Shown: positions 10,080 to 23,324, counted from the stretch's first letter. The stretch is DNA of 64,000 nt from Volvox africanus (GCA_030268105.1 BSDZ01000105.1:1-64000), one strand, 5' to 3'. Numbers and translations: made by a program. The notes: generated from the sequence alone by a model not told the origin.

Positions 10080-10118
10080 GGGCTTGCCCGGGTTCCTGTG
10101 GAGGGGGCACCACCCGGG
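10077..10118 (+). promoter_or_regulatory. candidate gag-pol stop-codon readthrough signal
   Basis: The UAG at 10077-10079 is the only stop between gag and pol, which share a frame. Seven nucleotides further on, CCCGGGT (10087-10093) can pair perfectly with ACCCGGG (10112-10118), leaving an 18-nt loop. Murine leukaemia-type retroviruses also read through a UAG with a structure about 8 nt downstream. The arrangement is seen directly; readthrough is inferred. Confidence 0.6.
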
Positions 10119-13100
10119 ATTTCTGAACTAACGCGTGGTCGGTGGTCATCCTTACGGCCAGCCGTTAAGGCATTGTTGCCTTGTGTACTTGGACACATCG
10201 AGCGAGTCATTGCGCGACGCATCACGCTTGACGGACGCACGGGACTTCTCTGCTTCGACCCGTTGTGTAATTTGTTTACACCTCGCCGTCCCCTGTCGTC
10301 TATCGATCTGTCTAACCACGTGGTTTTGTTCATCCCCTCGTCTCTGCGTGAGATGTCGGAACAGTTGGCCATATACAGGAGGTGTAGGCGTCAATATCCA
10401 GGCACTGCCGCATGTGTTTTACTCCCCGCGTTCTGTCGGCGCAAGGCAGAGGCATCGTTAAGGGGTATGCGGCATGTCCACCGGTTCGAGCCGGGCACCG
10501 TTTTGTTTAATGGTGTGGATCGGGAGGGTACGTTGGCTCCGTGGCCACACCTATCCTACTCGGTTGACGTTTGGTACGAAGCTCCTGATGGGGGTGCCGT
10601 TGGTTACGGACCCGCCTTAAGTGCACTGACGTTGTCTGCTGGGCAGTCGCTCGTAGATAACCGTGTCCCTGTGGTTCAGATCGGTTTGAATGGCCGTACT
10701 CTGAAGGCACTTGTTGACACCGGTGCCAGCGACGACTTCATCTCTGTCGCAGAGGTGAATGCGCTGGGGTTGTCCCCAGAGTCGTCTGATTGTCCACAGG
10801 TTACCCTTGCTGACGGGGGTAAGCATCCCATCGTGGGCAGGATTACCCTTAGCCTATCGTTAGGCCCTTTGCGTGTTGTGACCCGGCCGTACGTGCTGCA
10901 GGGCTTAGCAGAGACTGCACCGTACATAATGGGGTCGTCGACATTACGACAGTACTGCGCGCGCATCGACATGGAGACCGCAACCCTGCATATGTGCAAG
11001 GGTACTCTGTCGATTAAGGTACCTTTCCTGTCGTTCGAACATGTCACACCAAAGGAGGGCGAAACTGAGGCGGTGCCTATGGTTAATTTCGCTGTGACCG
11101 CAATGGCCGCGCGAATCGAACCAGAGCTAGTCGGGCGTAAGGAGGCCGTCCGTTTGTTACGGAAGGGTGCCCACGGACTGCTTTTAAGGCCGCGGGTGAG
11201 CTGTTGTGTCACCACCGCGCAGATTTCTGTGGATCCTGAGATTGAGGCCCTACTGTCGCAGTATGAGGACGTCTTTAAAGATATCCCTGGCCTACCACCT
11301 ATGCGTCCTGTTGATCACACAATCCCTCTCATGCCTGGAGCGCAGCCTACAGCCCGGCCAATGTACAGGTTGAGTCCATTGGAGCTGGATGAGGTGAAGC
11401 GCCAGGTGACGGATTTGCTCGCGAGGGGTATGATACGCCCCAGCACATCCCCGTATTCTGCACCGATTTTGTTTGTCGGTAAGAAGGATGGGACCTTGCG
11501 CATGTGCATCGATTACCGGGGGTTAAATGCGAATACGGTGAAAAATCGCTACCCTTTGCCACGCGTTGACGACCTGTTGGATAAGCTGAAGGGCTCGGCT
11601 TATTTTTCCTCAATTGACTTACAACAGGGCTACAATCAGATTCGCATCGCTGCCTCTGATATCCCGAAAACCGCTTTTCGGACGCCCTTCGGTCACTTTG
11701 AGTATACGGTCCTATCGTTTGGTTTGACTAATGCCCCTGCGACGTTTCAGGCGGTTATGGACCGAATGTTTAGGCCGTTTATCGACAGGTTCGTTGTTTG
11801 CTACCTGGATGACATCTTGGTATATTCTAAGACGCGCGAGGAGCACTTGGAGCATTTGCGGCTCGTGCTCGACGTTATGAGGCGGGAGCAATTGTTTGCT
11901 AAACGCGCCAAATGCTTTTGGGCGCAGCCTCAGGTGGAATATTTGGGCCACATTGTGTCGGCCACCGGTGTGAAGATGGACCCGCGGAAGGTCGCCGTGG
12001 TTCGCGATTGGCCCGCGCCTCAGAACCTCACGGAGCTGCGTAAGTTCCTTGGCTTGACCAATTATTTCCGGAAGTTCATTGAAAAATATTCCATCATTGC
12101 GGCCCCGCTTACTAACTTAACTCGCAAAGGCGTTTTCGTTTCGCTCGAGTCGTGGACGTCGCAATGCCAGCGGGCATTCGAAGAGCTCAAACGAATCATT
12201 GCCGAAGATGTCACCCTTGCATTCCCTGATTACTCGTTGCCATTTCGTGTTGAGGTAGTGTCTGATGCCTCAATATTTGGAAGCGGCGCTGTATTGTTAC
12301 AGGAAGGGCGACCGATCGCCTTCACGAGTAAGAAATTTTCTGGTGCGGAGATTCGCTACACCACCGGGGAACAGGAGCTTCTGGCCGTGCTGCATGCTTT
12401 AAAGGAATGGCGCTGTTACCTCGAGGGACGCCCGTTTACTTTAAAGACTGACCACAAGCCCCTAACGTTTTTGCAAAGCGTTCCGACGTTGAACCGCCGT
12501 CAAGCTAGGTGGATGGAATATCTAGCTAGGTTCAACTGCACCTGGGAGTATATTTCTGGTAAATTGAATATTGCCGATGCTCTCAGTCGACATCCGTCGC
12601 TACACGCTGCAATTTTGGCAGCGCCCGTCGTGCGGCCGCGTAGCGAGGAGGTTCCGATCGCGACGGACCTCGCGGAGCGGTTGAAGGTTGCATACAGCGC
12701 AGACGCCTGGTTCGCGGACCCGGCTAATGTAGAAAACCTTCGCAAGCAGAATGGCCTTTGGCTACGGACGGAGGGTGCAGCTACGCAAATCGTCGTTCCG
12801 AACGACGACGCGCTACGCTACGACATCCTTGCGCGGTTCCACGAGGACCCGTTAGCAGGACACCCTGGTAGCAAGCGATTGATCGACTTGGTGCAACGTT
12901 CCTTTTGGTGGCCTCGTTTGGCTAAGGATGCGGCGAACTTCGTCCAGACATGCAGTCTGTGCCAGCGCAATAAGGCTTTGTCCGGTAAGGGCCATGGGTT
13001 GTTGCAACCGTTGCCTGTCCCGGATGCGCCTTGGGAAAGTGTTTCCATGGACTTCGTAGTCGCGCTGCCCAAAACTGAGGGGGGATACGATGCGGTGTTC

Positions 13101-14141
13101 GTAATGGTCGATCGTCTGACTAAGATGGTTCATCTAGCACCATGCACATCATCCTGCACGGCTGAGCAAACCGCACGTTTGTTTTTCGATAATGTGGTTC
13201 GGTTACACGGGATTCCCAAAAATGTGATCTCGGACCGCGGTGGACAGTTCACGTCTAAGCTTTGGGAAGTGCTCTGCAAACTAGTTGGCATGCGCGTCAA
13301 CCTGAGCACGGCGTATCACCCGCAGACTGATGGTCAAACCGAACGCACAAACCGCACGTTGGGTGATATGTTGCGCAATTATGCTGGTCGCACACCACTT
13401 GTTTGGGATACATATTTGACTGCGGCAGAATTCGCGCTTAACAATGCTGTTAACCGCTCTACAGGCAAAAGTCCGTTCTTTCTTAACTACGGGTTTCATC
13501 CCGCGCTACCCGTGTGGCGTGAGTTGGAAGTGAACGTGCCTGCTGCTAAACTTTTTGCCAAGTCTTTTATGTCCCGAATCACAGATGCGAAGTCGTGTTT
13601 GGACGCGGCGCAGCAACGAACGACGGAATACTATAACAAATCTAAGCAGGATGTGACGTTTTCGGAAGGGCAACTCGTGTTGCTAAGCACCAAGAACTTG
13701 CGTTCCTTGGCCGACGGATCCCGAAAACTCTTACCCCGCTGGATTGGTCCGTATCCTGTCGTGCGCATGGTTGGGAATGTGGCTGTGGAGCTTGCATTGC
13801 CCACTGATATGACCATTCACCCCACGTTTCACGTATCGCTTGTTCGTCCGTATCGTGGTACGGAACCCGTCCCTGAGCCTGCTAACACCCCCGCAGCGAT
13901 CGAACCAGTTCCCGAGACCTGGATCGCTGGTAAACAGAAGTTTTACGATGTGGAGCGGGTGTTAGATTATCGCGCGCGTCGTGTGGGCCGACACCGACGT
14001 AAGCAAACAGTACACGAGTACTTGGTTAAGTGGACAGGGTATACCGACGAGCACAACTCATGGGAACCGGCACGCAACTTCTCACAGGACATGAAACCCC
14101 TGCTCGAAGAAGCCCGCAAACGTGCCACGCAAGCCCAATAA
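10080..14141 (+). CDS. pol: gypsy Pol polyprotein: PR-RT-RNaseH-INT-chromodomain
   Basis: The frame is the direct continuation of gag after the UAG. The first alternative start would be a GTG at 10098; residue numbers below count from there. Domains in order: aspartic protease (DTGAS from D207), RT with YLDD at 569-572, RNase H (catalytic-type D723, TDHKPL around 785), integrase zinc finger (H915, H922, C952, C955), and integrase core D985, D1046, E1082 with 35 residues between the last two. A GPY/F module follows at about 1217, then a C-terminal chromodomain (about 1282-1335, with YLVKWTGY and NSWEP). Chromodomains of this lineage bind methylated histone H3 and steer integration into heterochromatin. 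About 1,350 residues with no internal stop is normal length. Expression is most likely as a Gag-Pol readthrough fusion. Confidence 0.93.
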   Translation, partial: GLARVPVEGAPPGISELTRGRWSSLRPAVKALLPCVLGHIERVIARRITLDGRTGLLCFDPLCNLFTPRRPLSSIDLSNHVVLFIPSSLREMSEQLAIYRRCRRQYPGTAACVLLPAFCRRKAEASLRGMRHVHRFEPGTVLFNGVDREGTLAPWPHLSYSVDVWYEAPDGGAVGYGPALSALTLSAGQSLVDNRVPVVQIGLNGRTLKALVDTGASDDFISVAEVNALGLSPESSDCPQVTLADGGKHPIVGRITLSLSLGPLRVVTRPYVLQGLAETAPYIMGSSTLRQYCARIDMETATLHMCKGTLSIKVPFLSFEHVTPKEGETEAVPMVNFAVTAMAARIEPELVGRKEAVRLLRKGAHGLLLRPRVSCCVTTAQISVDPEIEALLSQYEDVFKDIPGLPPMRPVDHTIPLMPGAQPTARPMYRLSPLELDEVKRQVTDLLARGMIRPSTSPYSAPILFVGKKDGTLRMCIDYRGLNANTVKNRYPLPRVDDLLDKLKGSAYFSSIDLQQGYNQIRIAASDIPKTAFRTPFGHFEYTVLSFGLTNAPATFQAVMDRMFRPFIDRFVVCYLDDILVYSKTREEHLEHLRLVLDVMRREQLFAKRAKCFWAQPQVEYLGHIVSATGVKMDPRKVAVVRDWPAPQNLTELRKFLGLTNYFRKFIEKYSIIAAPLTNLTRKGVFVSLESWTSQCQRAFEELKRIIAEDVTLAFPDYSLPFRVEVVSDASIFGSGAVLLQEGRPIAFTSKKFSGAEIRYTTGEQELLAVLHALKEWRCYLEGRPFTLKTDHKPLTFLQSVPTLNRRQARWMEYLARFNCTWEYISGKLNIADALSRHPSLHAAILAAPVVRPRSEEVPIATDLAERLKVAYSADAWFADPANVENLRKQNGLWLRTEGAATQIVVPNDDALRYDILARFHEDPLAGHPGSKRLIDLVQRSFWWPRLAKDAANFVQTCSLCQRNKALSGKGHGLLQPLPVPDAPWESVSMDFVVALPKTEGGYDAVFVMVDRLTKMVHLAPCTSSCTAEQTARLFFDNVVRLHGIPKNVISDRGGQFTSKLWEVLCKLVGMRVNLSTAYHPQTDGQTERTNRTLGDMLRNYAGRTPLVWDTYLTAAEFALNNAVNRSTGKSPFFLNYGFHPALPVWRELEVNVPAAKLFAKSFMSRITDAKSCLDAAQQRTTEYYNKSKQDVTFSEGQLVLLSTKNLRSLADGSRKLLPRWIGPYPVVRMVGNVAVELALPTDMTIHPTFHVSLVRPYRGTEPVPEPANTPAAIEPVPETWIAGKQKFYDVERVLDYRARRVGRHRRKQTVHEYLVKWTGYTDEHNSWEPARNFSQDMKPLLEEARKRATQAQ

Positions 14142-14163
14142 CCCCTGCAGTCGATGCTGTATG

Positions 14164-14196
14164 ATGCAGCGAGGACGCTGCATACGGGAGGGGGGA
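14164..14196 (+). other. hairpin and polypurine tract before gypsy 3' LTR
   Basis: ATGCAGCG (14164-14171) and CGCTGCAT (14176-14183) form a perfect 8-bp stem with a 4-nt loop. The purine run GGGAGGGGGGAT follows at 14186-14197, a few bases before the LTR at 14201, where the plus-strand primer belongs. Confidence 0.65.
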
Positions 14197-14200
14197 TAAT

Positions 14201-15024
14201 TGTTGTGCTACGGTTCATTGCCCGCCGACGCGTAGGTCGACGCGATCCTACTAGGCGAAGTGCTTTTGTGATGAACGCATTGCATATGAATGAATCTGCA
14301 TGATATAAATGTATTCGTGTACATTTATATATGCATTTGGCATGTTGTCATTATCCATCGCGACATCGCACCATGGCAAATCCGCCTAGCATGCATGAAA
14401 GCTCGAAGCATTGAAGTGCGCATTATGCTCGTGCTACGAAACGATAAGTAATATTATCTGATATAATATTACTTCATTAAAGCACACGTTGAGAGCGCCG
14501 CACTTGTCGCGATGCATGCCCTGCAACCGGATATCGTTACCCGGACCCTTGCATCATGCGAATGCCGGAAAGGCTTATACGTTGTTATGCGTAGACATCG
14601 CCTAAGCGCAGTAGGGTTGTCACATCTAGGATCGGCCTCCTAATGTGAATCGTACGGCACTGCGATGCTGCGAGTATAACAGATGCGAGGACGGCTAAGC
14701 TAGACAAGACATTCGATACCGGAGAACACTTGTGTGTTCTACATTACTATTGCTATACGATATTCTACTTAGCCCGAGCTAAGCCTGAACTTCGCTAATC
14801 ACCACCGCGTGATGATTGCTTGCTTCCGGCGCTGACGGCGATTTCGTCCATTGCATCGTTCTGATCCGTAAGACTGTAAGTTATATCTCTCTTCGTCTTG
14901 AAGTCTTCCGCTGTCTCTGTTTGCTCTCGATTGCCTTGCTGTACTTGCAAGTGCTCGCGCATCGGTGTCGATAGTCTCCAGACGTGCAGATACTTATGAG
15001 CAAACGCGAACGAAAGGTACAACA
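14201..15024 (+). repeat. 3' LTR of gypsy element
   Basis: It matches 7553-8377 except for about four substitutions and a missing C (GACGGCTAAGC). One substitution (TGCTACGA) breaks the TCGAAGCA/TGCTTCGA palindrome that is intact in the 5' copy. Confidence 0.93.
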
Positions 15025-15029
15025 CCTCC
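15025..15029. repeat. target site duplication CCTCC, right
   Basis: This is the second copy of the 5-bp duplication that flanks the gypsy element. Confidence 0.85.
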
Positions 15030-16442
15030 CTCTCCCGGTGGCGGCAATGATGGATGGTTGTGCTGGTGGCGTCATTAACAAAACGGCATTGAGCTTGGAT
15101 ATGCAGTTATGCATTTCACAGCCGGAACCATGATGATTGCTGTTCTGACGGGAAAATATTCAGCTGGAGAGCAACAATGTGAGGTGATTCATTTTAACAC
15201 AAAACGTGCACACATTGACTGCAATGCAATGCACTAAGAAAAGCACATGAAAAAGATGCAAATAATTCAATAAAGCAAACAAACAAGCAGTTAACCATTT
15301 CAAGCAGTTGTTCGCACACAAATGATGATTGCTGCTGTTCTGACGGGAATATAAATTTTCAGCTGAAGTGAAATTTTGTGGGGTGATTCAAGTTCATTTA
15401 AACACAAAAAGCGCTCACATTTAGTTTTGCACCTGCAATGCAATGCAATTAGAAATCCATTCCTTATTCTTTTATGAAATAAAATTTTAAACAAATTTTT
15501 CATGAAGGAATGAAGCTTGAAGAAATGCACAAGCAGTAATACATTTTTATCTTTTAGCTGGAGAGCAACAATTTGTTAATTCACTTTCGTTTTGATATAA
15601 GAATATATCTCAATGTGAATATATGGTACTACAATGCAATGCAATAAGTAAAAAACGTTCAATAGTGGCAAATTGTTCAGAAACATACAGGATTTAAGTG
15701 ATAGCAAATGCACCAGCAGTTATACATTTGATAGCCGGAACCATAATGATTGCTGTCTGAATGAGAAGCACCAGCGTGGGGTGTTTCAAGTTCTCGTTTA
15801 TAGTCAAGAAAGCGCCCACATTCAGTTCAGCAACAGCTATGCCATGCTATAAGAAAAGCACAAAATAATGGCAAAATGTTCAAAAATAAGCTTTAAGCGT
15901 TCAAGAGCCAAAAGGGTAAATTGCTTAAGCAATTTCAACATGCAGTTATGCATCTCTCAGCCGGAACCAAAATGATGACGGGAATAAAAGTATTTAGCTA
16001 CAAAGAAAAAATGTGGGTGATTAAACTTCGGTAAAACACATAATGGCGCCCAGAATAAGTTCAGCAACTGCAAGGCAATATAATAAGAAAGGCACAGGCG
16101 AAATGTTCATAAAGATTTAAGCATAAAAGCAAATGCACAAGCAGTTATGCCTTTCACAGCCGGAAGCATTATGAATGCTGCTCTGACGGGAATTTAAATA
16201 TTTCAGTTGGAGGGTGCTATTATGTAGGGTGCTTTAATTTCGTTTAAACAGAAGAAAGCGCAATAAGGTACTGAAATGCAATTAAATCAATTGCCCGAAT
16301 CAGCGACTGCTCGTGGTGCGAGAATTGAGGAATCACTCGTGACGCGAATACTGGTCCACAAAATACGGAGCACAGCGACCGCCGCCTCTGGTCAACAACG
16401 ACCATAATCGCCTGCCTACATCGGGAACTGTAACGCGCAACA
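15030..16442 (+). repeat. satellite spacer, right part, after gypsy
   Basis: The spacer of unit 1 continues here with all six sub-repeats (15103, 15287, 15533, 15716, 15942, 16141). It carries the CGTG/TTTTATG variant pair. No gene is seen. Confidence 0.88.
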
Positions 16443-17596
16443 ATGGGAAAGGATAGGTTATCAGACCCATTAGGTCTGAGCAATTATGCTACGTGGTCAT
16501 TCAGATTCCAATCTATGATACAAGAGAACAACCTGGATAGATGGCTGAGAGACGAACCAATGACCGACGAGGACATCGCCGCGTCAAACAAGGTCAGAAA
16601 TATCCTTGTCAAAAATGTCCAAGATCATCACTTGGCAATTATCAGAGCAGCGCCCAACGCCAAGGGAGCATGGGAGAGGCTCGCGGCTGTTTTTGCGGCA
16701 AGCAGTGACGCAAGAAAATCTCAGCTTGTTGCTGAACTGTCAGCCCTTAAAATGGCACAAAATGAAGCCCTTATCTTATATGTGGCTCGCGTCCGCAATC
16801 TATATACGGACTTGGTGGAAGTGGGACACCCCGTTACCGAACGGGAAGTTACCTACAATCTACTGGTGGGACTCCCGAAGAAATTCTCGGTCATTGTTAC
16901 CACGCTGACAGTCAATGGCCAATACAATTTGGATACCGTGGGCGCTCAACTATTGGCTTTTGAGAAATGAGTCGATGCAGAGGGTGATTCCGTTGCTTTC
17001 AGTGCAACAAGCCAAAGAGACAATTGCAGCACCGGACAATATCACAGCGAGACTAGCCGCAATCACCATGACACAATTGAACGCGACTACGGAGGTTATT
17101 CGGTCGCATTTGCCGGCACAAGTCGGTCGCATTTGCCGGCACAAGTCGAGGAGGCACATGGAGCGCTGCCAACAACAGCCACGACGGATGGAACCATCGC
17201 GGCAACACGTTTGATCGAGGATACAGGAATATGCCAATCATCAATCAAGGCGATGCATGGAGTTATGGAAGAGATGGCCGCAACGGAGTAAGCCAACATG
17301 AACACAGATCAGGTTATGGCTATGGCGGGACAGTGCAATGCCAACTATGCGAAAATTATGGACATACTGCGCGACAATGCCGCGCACCACGCATGCCACA
17401 ACCTCCAGGCCAAAAAAGACGCAACAGACAAGATGGCAACTACAACCGCCAGGGCAACAGGAGCCACAACACTGTCAACGCCACAGCGTTATCCAGCTCA
17501 ACAAGTCGACAGGAAAGTGGAGAGGGACGTTCCAATCAACCAGAGAATTCGTGGGATCCCAATACGACAAATTATGGGCCGTATTACTTGCTCTGA
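16443..17596 (+). pseudogene. satellite unit 2: gag pseudogene
   Basis: It carries both family lesions (TGA at 16968-16970; 23-bp duplication from 17100). Unit-specific marks are GGTTATTCGG at the duplication edge and CCAAAAAAG after the knuckle, which changes Ile to Lys in the knuckle frame. It starts the uninterrupted run of nine units. Confidence 0.9.
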
Positions 17597-19306
17597 CATT
17601 CTTAAATATATGAGTGTTGCTCACATTCCCTAGGTTTGCAACCGTAGGTTTGCTCAATGCTATGAGAGGTGTCCTATTTGGTCCCTGCGAGTCCATGACG
17701 TCCTTTATTGTAACATTGTATCAAGACATCCGCGTCGTGTCTATGACCCAACCTATTCAAAATACTTACCGCCCAACCTCCCTCCCGCTTGCGCTCCCTT
17801 TCTCCGTCCTTCCCAATGTCGGCGATGATGGTCGTGCTTGTGGCGTAGGCGGTGGCAGTGGTGGTGGCGGTGCTCCCCAACCAACCTCCCTCCCTCTCCC
17901 GGTGGCGGCAATGATGGATGGTTGTGCTGGTGGCGTCATTAACAAAACGGCATTGAGCTTGGATATGCAGTTATGCATTTCACAGCCGGAACCATGATGA
18001 TTGCTGTTCTGACGGGAAAATATTCAGCTGGAGAGCAACAATGTGAGGTGATTCATTTTAACACAAAACGTGCACACATTGACTGCAATGCAATGCACTA
18101 AGAAAAGCACATGAAAAAGATGCAAATAATTCAATAAAGCAAACAAACAAGCAGTTAACCATTTCAAGCAGTTGTTCGCACACAAATGATGATTGCTGCT
18201 GTTCTGACGGGAATATAAATTTTCAGCTGAAGTGAAATTTTGTGGGGTGATTCAAGTTCATTTAAACACAAAAAGCGCTCACATTTAGTTTTGCACCTGC
18301 AATGCAATGCAATTAGAAATCCATTCCTTATTCTTTTATGAAATAAAATTTTAAACAAATTTTTCATGAAGGAATGAAGCTTGAAGAAATGCACAAGCAG
18401 TAATACATTTTTATCTTTTAGCTGGAGAGCAACAATTTGTTAATTCACTTTCGTTTTGATATAAGAATATATCTCAATGTGAATATATGGTACTACAATG
18501 CAATGCAATAAGTAAAAAACGTTCAATAGTGGCAAATTGTTCAGAAACATACAGGATTTAAGTGATAGCAAATGCACCAGCAGTTATACATTTGATAGCC
18601 GGAACCATAATGATTGCTGTCTGAATGAGAAGCACCAGCGTGGGGTGTTTCAAGTTCTCGTTTATAGTCAAGAAAGCGCCCACATTCAGTTCAGCAACAG
18701 CTATGCCATGCTATAAGAAAAGCACAAAATAATGGCAAAATGTTCAAAAATAAGCTTTAAGCGTTCAAGAGCCAAAAGGGTAAATTGCTTAAGCAATTTC
18801 AACATGCAGTTATGCATCTCTCAGCCGGAACCAAAATGATGACGGGAATAAAAGTATTTAGCTACAAAGAAAAAATGTGGGTGATTAAACTTCGGTAAAA
18901 CACATAATGGCGCCCAGAATAAGTTCAGCAACTGCAAGGCAATATAATAAGAAAGGCACAGGCGAAATGTTCATAAAGATTTAAGCATAAAAGCAAATGC
19001 ACAAGCAGTTATGCCTTTCACAGCCGGAAGCATTATGAATGCTGCTCTGACGGGAATTTAAATATTTCAGTTGGAGGGTGCTATTATGTAGGGCGCTTTA
19101 ATTTCGTTTAAACAGAAGAAAGCGCAATAAGGTACTGAAATGCAATTAAATCAATTGCCCGAATCAGCGACTGCTCGTGGTGCGAGAATTGAGGAATCAC
19201 TCGTGACGCGAATACTGGTCCACAAAATACGGAGCACAGCGACCGCCGCCTCTGGTCAACAACGACCATAATCGCCTGCCTACATCGGGAACTGTAACGC
19301 GCAACA
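17597..19306 (+). repeat. satellite spacer of unit 2
   Basis: Six sub-repeats are present in the standard positions. It carries the CGTG/TTTTATG variant pair and has GGGCGC rather than GGGTGC about 215 bp before the next gag. No gene is seen. Confidence 0.88.
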
Positions 19307-20460
19307 ATGGGAAAGGATAGGTTATCAGACCCATTAGGTCTGAGCAATTATGCTACGTGGTCATTCAGATTCCAATCTATGATACAAGAGAACAACCTGG
19401 ATAGATGGCTGAGAGACGAACCAATGACCGACGAGGACATCGCCGCGTCAAACAAGGTCAGAAATATCCTTGTCAAAAATGTCCAAGATCATCACTTGGC
19501 AATTATCAGAGCAGCGCCCAACGCCAAGGGAGCATGGGAGAGGCTCGCGGCTGTTTTTGCGGCAAGCAGTGACGCAAGAAAATCTCAGCTTGTTGCTGAA
19601 CTGTCAGCCCTTAAAATGGCACAAAATGAAGCCCTTATCTTATATGTGGCTCGCGTCCGCAATCTATATACGGACTTGGTGGAAGTGGGACACCCCGTTA
19701 CCGAACGGGAAGTTACCTACAATCTACTGGTGGGACTCCCGAAGAAATTCTCGGTCATTGTTACCACGCTGACAGTCAATGGCCAATACAATTTGGATAC
19801 CGTGGGCGCTCAACTATTGGCTTTTGAGAAATGAGTCGATGCAGAGGGTGATTCCGTTGCTTTCAGTGCAACAAGCCAAAGAGACAATTGCAGCACCGGA
19901 CAATATCACAGCGAGACTAGCCGCAATCACCATGACACAATTGAACGCGACTACGGAGGTAATTCGGTCGCATTTGCCGGCACAAGTCGGTCGCATTTGC
20001 CGGCACAAGTCGAGGAGGCACATGGAGCGCTGCCAACAACAGCCACGACGGATGGAACCATCGCGGCAACACGTTTGATCGAGGATACAGGAATATGCCA
20101 ATCATCAATCAAGGCGATGCATGGAGTTATGGAAGAGATGGCCGCAACGGAGAAAGCCAACATGAACACAGATCAGGTTATGGCTATGGCGGGACAGTGC
20201 AATGCCAACTATGCGAAAATTATGGACATACTGCGCGACAATGCCGCGCACCACGCATGCCACAACCTCCAGGCCAAAAAAGACGCAACAGACAAGATGG
20301 CAACTACAACCGCCAGGGCAACAGGAGCCACAACACTGTCAACGCCACAGCGTTATCCAGCTCAACAAGTCGACAGGAAAGTGGAGAGGGACGTTCCAAT
20401 CAACCAGAGAATTCGTGGGATCCCAATACGACAAATTATGGGCCGTATTACTTGCTCTGA
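19307..20460 (+). pseudogene. satellite unit 3: gag pseudogene
   Basis: Both family lesions are present. GGAGAAAGCC replaces GGAGTAAGCC, which changes Val to Glu before the knuckle and removes a stop in another frame. It shares the CCAAAAAAG change with units 2 and 4 and has GGTAATTCGG at the duplication edge. Confidence 0.9.
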
Positions 20461-22170
20461 CATTCTTAAATATATGAGTGTTGCTCACATTCCCTAGGTT
20501 TGCAACCGTAGGTTTGCTCAATGCTATGAGAGGTGTCCTATTTGGTCCCTGCGAGTCCATGACGTCCTTTATTGTAACATTGTATCAAGACATCCGCGTC
20601 GTGTCTATGACCCAACCTATTCAAAATACTTACCGCCCAACCTCCCTCCCGCTTGCGCTCCCTTTCTCCGTCCTTCCCAATGTCGGCGATGATGGTCGTG
20701 CTTGTGGCGTAGGCGGTGGCAGTGGTGGTGGCGGTGCTCCCCAACCAACCTCCCTCCCTCTCCCGGTGGCGGCAATGATGGATGGTTGTGCTGGTGGCGT
20801 CATTAACAAAACGGCATTGAGCTTGGATATGCAGTTATGCATTTCACAGCCGGAACCATGATGATTGCTGTTCTGACGGGAAAATATTCAGCTGGAGAGC
20901 AACAATGTGAGGTGATTCATTTTAACACAAAACGTGCACACATTGACTGCAATGCAATGCACTAAGAAAAGCACATGAAAAAGATGCAAATAATTCAATA
21001 AAGCAAACAAACAAGCAGTTAACCATTTCAAGCAGTTGTTCGCACACAAATGATGATTGCTGCTGTTCTGACGGGAATATAAATTTTCAGCTGAAGTGAA
21101 ATTTTGTGGGGTGATTCAAGTTCATTTAAACACAAAAAGCGCTCACATTTAGTTTTGCACCTGCAATGCAATGCAATTAGAAATCCATTCCTTATTCTTT
21201 CATGAAATAAAATTTTAAACAAATTTTTCATGAAGGAATGAAGCTTGAAGAAATGCACAAGCAGTAATACATTTTTATCTTTTAGCTGGAGAGCAACAAT
21301 TTGTTAATTCACTTTCGTTTTGATATAAGAATATATCTCAATGTGAATATATGGTACTACAATGCAATGCAATAAGTAAAAAACGTTCAATAGTGGCAAA
21401 TTGTTCAGAAACATACAGGATTTAAGTGATAGCAAATGCACCAGCAGTTATACATTTGATAGCCGGAACCATAATGATTGCTGTCTGAATGAGAAGCACC
21501 AGCGTGGGGTGTTTCAAGTTCTCGTTTATAGTCAAGAAAGCGCCCACATTCAGTTCAGCAACAGCTATGCCATGCTATAAGAAAAGCACAAAATAATGGC
21601 AAAATGTTCAAAAATAAGCTTTAAGCGTTCAAGAGCCAAAAGGGTAAATTGCTTAAGCAATTTCAACATGCAGTTATGCATCTCTCAGCCGGAACCAAAA
21701 TGATGACGGGAATAAAAGTATTTAGCTACAAAGAAAAAATGTGGGTGATTAAACTTCGGTAAAACACATAATGGCGCCCAGAATAAGTTCAGCAACTGCA
21801 AGGCAATATAATAAGAAAGGCACAGGCGAAATGTTCATAAAGATTTAAGCATAAAAGCAAATGCACAAGCAGTTATGCCTTTCACAGCCGGAAGCATTAT
21901 GAATGCTGCTCTGACGGGAATTTAAATATTTCAGTTGGAGGGTGCTATTATGTAGGGTGCTTTAATTTCGTTTAAACAGAAGAAAGCGCAATAAGGTACT
22001 GAAATGCAATTAAATCAATTGCCCGAATCAGCGACTGCTCGTGGTGCGAGAATTGAGGAATCACTCGTGACGCGAATACTGGTCCACAAAATACGGAGCA
22101 CAGCGACCGCCGCCTCTGGTCAACAACGACCATAATCGCCTGCCTACATCGGGAACTGTAACGCGCAACA
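20461..22170 (+). repeat. satellite spacer of unit 3 (mosaic variant)
   Basis: It combines CGTG with TTTCATG, whereas the other spacers that show both sites have CGTG with TTTTATG or CGCG with TTTCATG. It is therefore a likely exchange product. Otherwise standard; no gene is seen. Confidence 0.88.
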
Positions 22171-23324
22171 ATGGGAAAGGATAGGTTACCAGACCCATTA
22201 GGTCTTAGCAATTATGCTACGTGGTCATTCAGATTCCAATCTATGATACAAGAGAACAACCTGGATAGATGGCTGAGAGACGAACCAACGACCGACGAGG
22301 ACATCGCCGCGTCAAACAAGGTCAGAAATATCCTTGTCAAAAATGTCCAAGATCATCACTTGGCAATTATCAGAGCAGCGCCCAACGCCAAGGGAGCATG
22401 GGAGAGGCTCGCGGCTGTTTTTGCGGCAAGCAGTGACGCAAGAAAATCTCAGCTTGTTGCTGAACTGTCAGCCCTTAAAATGGCACAAAATGAAGCCCTT
22501 ATCTTATATGTGGCTCGCGTCCGCAATCTATATACGGACTTGGTGGAAGTGGGACACCCCGTTACCGAACGGGAAGTTACCTACAATCTACTGGTGGGAC
22601 TCCCGAAGAAATTCTCGGTCATTGTTACCACGCTGACAGTCAATGGCCAATACAATTTGGATACCGTGGGCGCTCAACTATTGGCTTTTGAGAAATGAGT
22701 CGATGCAGAGGGTGATTCCGTTGCTTTCAGTGCAACAAGCCAAAGAGACAATTGCAGCACCGGACAATATCACAGCGAGACTAGCCGCAATCACCATGAC
22801 ACAATTGAACGCGACTACGGAGGTAATTCGGTCGCATTTGCCGGCACAAGTCGGTCGCATTTGCCGGCACAAGTCGAGGAGGCACATGGAGCGCTGCCAA
22901 CAACAGCCACGACGGATGGAACCATCGCGGCAACACGTTTGATCGAGGATACAGGAATATGCCAATCATCAATCAAGGCGATGCATGGAGTTATGGAAGA
23001 GATGGCCGCAACGGAGAAAGCCAACATGAACACAGATCAGGTTATGGCTATGGCGGGACAGTGCAATGCCAACTATGCGAAAATTATGGACATACTGCGC
23101 GACAATGCCGCGCACCACGCATGCCACAACCTCCAGGCCAAAAAAGACGCAACAGACAAGATGGCAACTACAACCGCCAGGGCAACAGGAGCCACAACAC
23201 TGTCAACGCCACAGCGTTATCCAGCTCAACAAGTCGACAGGAAAGTGGAGAGGGACGTTCCAATCAACCAGAGAATTCGTGGGATCCCAATACGACAAAT
23301 TATGGGCCGTATTACTTGCTCTGA
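22171..23324 (+). pseudogene. satellite unit 4: gag pseudogene
   Basis: Both family lesions are present. It is the most substituted member of the clean run: Ser7 to Pro, Met40 to Thr and GGTCTTAGC (silent). It shares GGAGAAAGCC and CCAAAAAAG with unit 3, which suggests units 3 and 4 are close relatives. Confidence 0.9.

Larger units (their letters stand above)
7553..15024 (+). mobile_element. Ty3/gypsy chromovirus, full length (7,472 bp)
   Basis: Two LTRs of 825 and 824 bp flank a primer site, gag, pol ending in a chromodomain, and a polypurine tract. The 5-bp duplication CCTCC and the exact restoration of the 2,864-bp satellite period on removal show a clean insertion into the array. I count about four substitutions and one indel between the LTRs (over 99% identity), so the insertion is recent. 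Pol is fully open and all catalytic motifs are present, so the copy could be active if the gag stop codon is read through. Confidence 0.95.

Noticed and set aside
15300..15530. Recurring 76-codon minus-strand ORF in each spacer (76 aa, begins MHFFKLHSF)
   Set aside because: It recurs only because the unit repeats, lies in AT-rich sub-repeat DNA, and differs between copies only by the Lys/Glu effect of the spacer variant. No coding signature.
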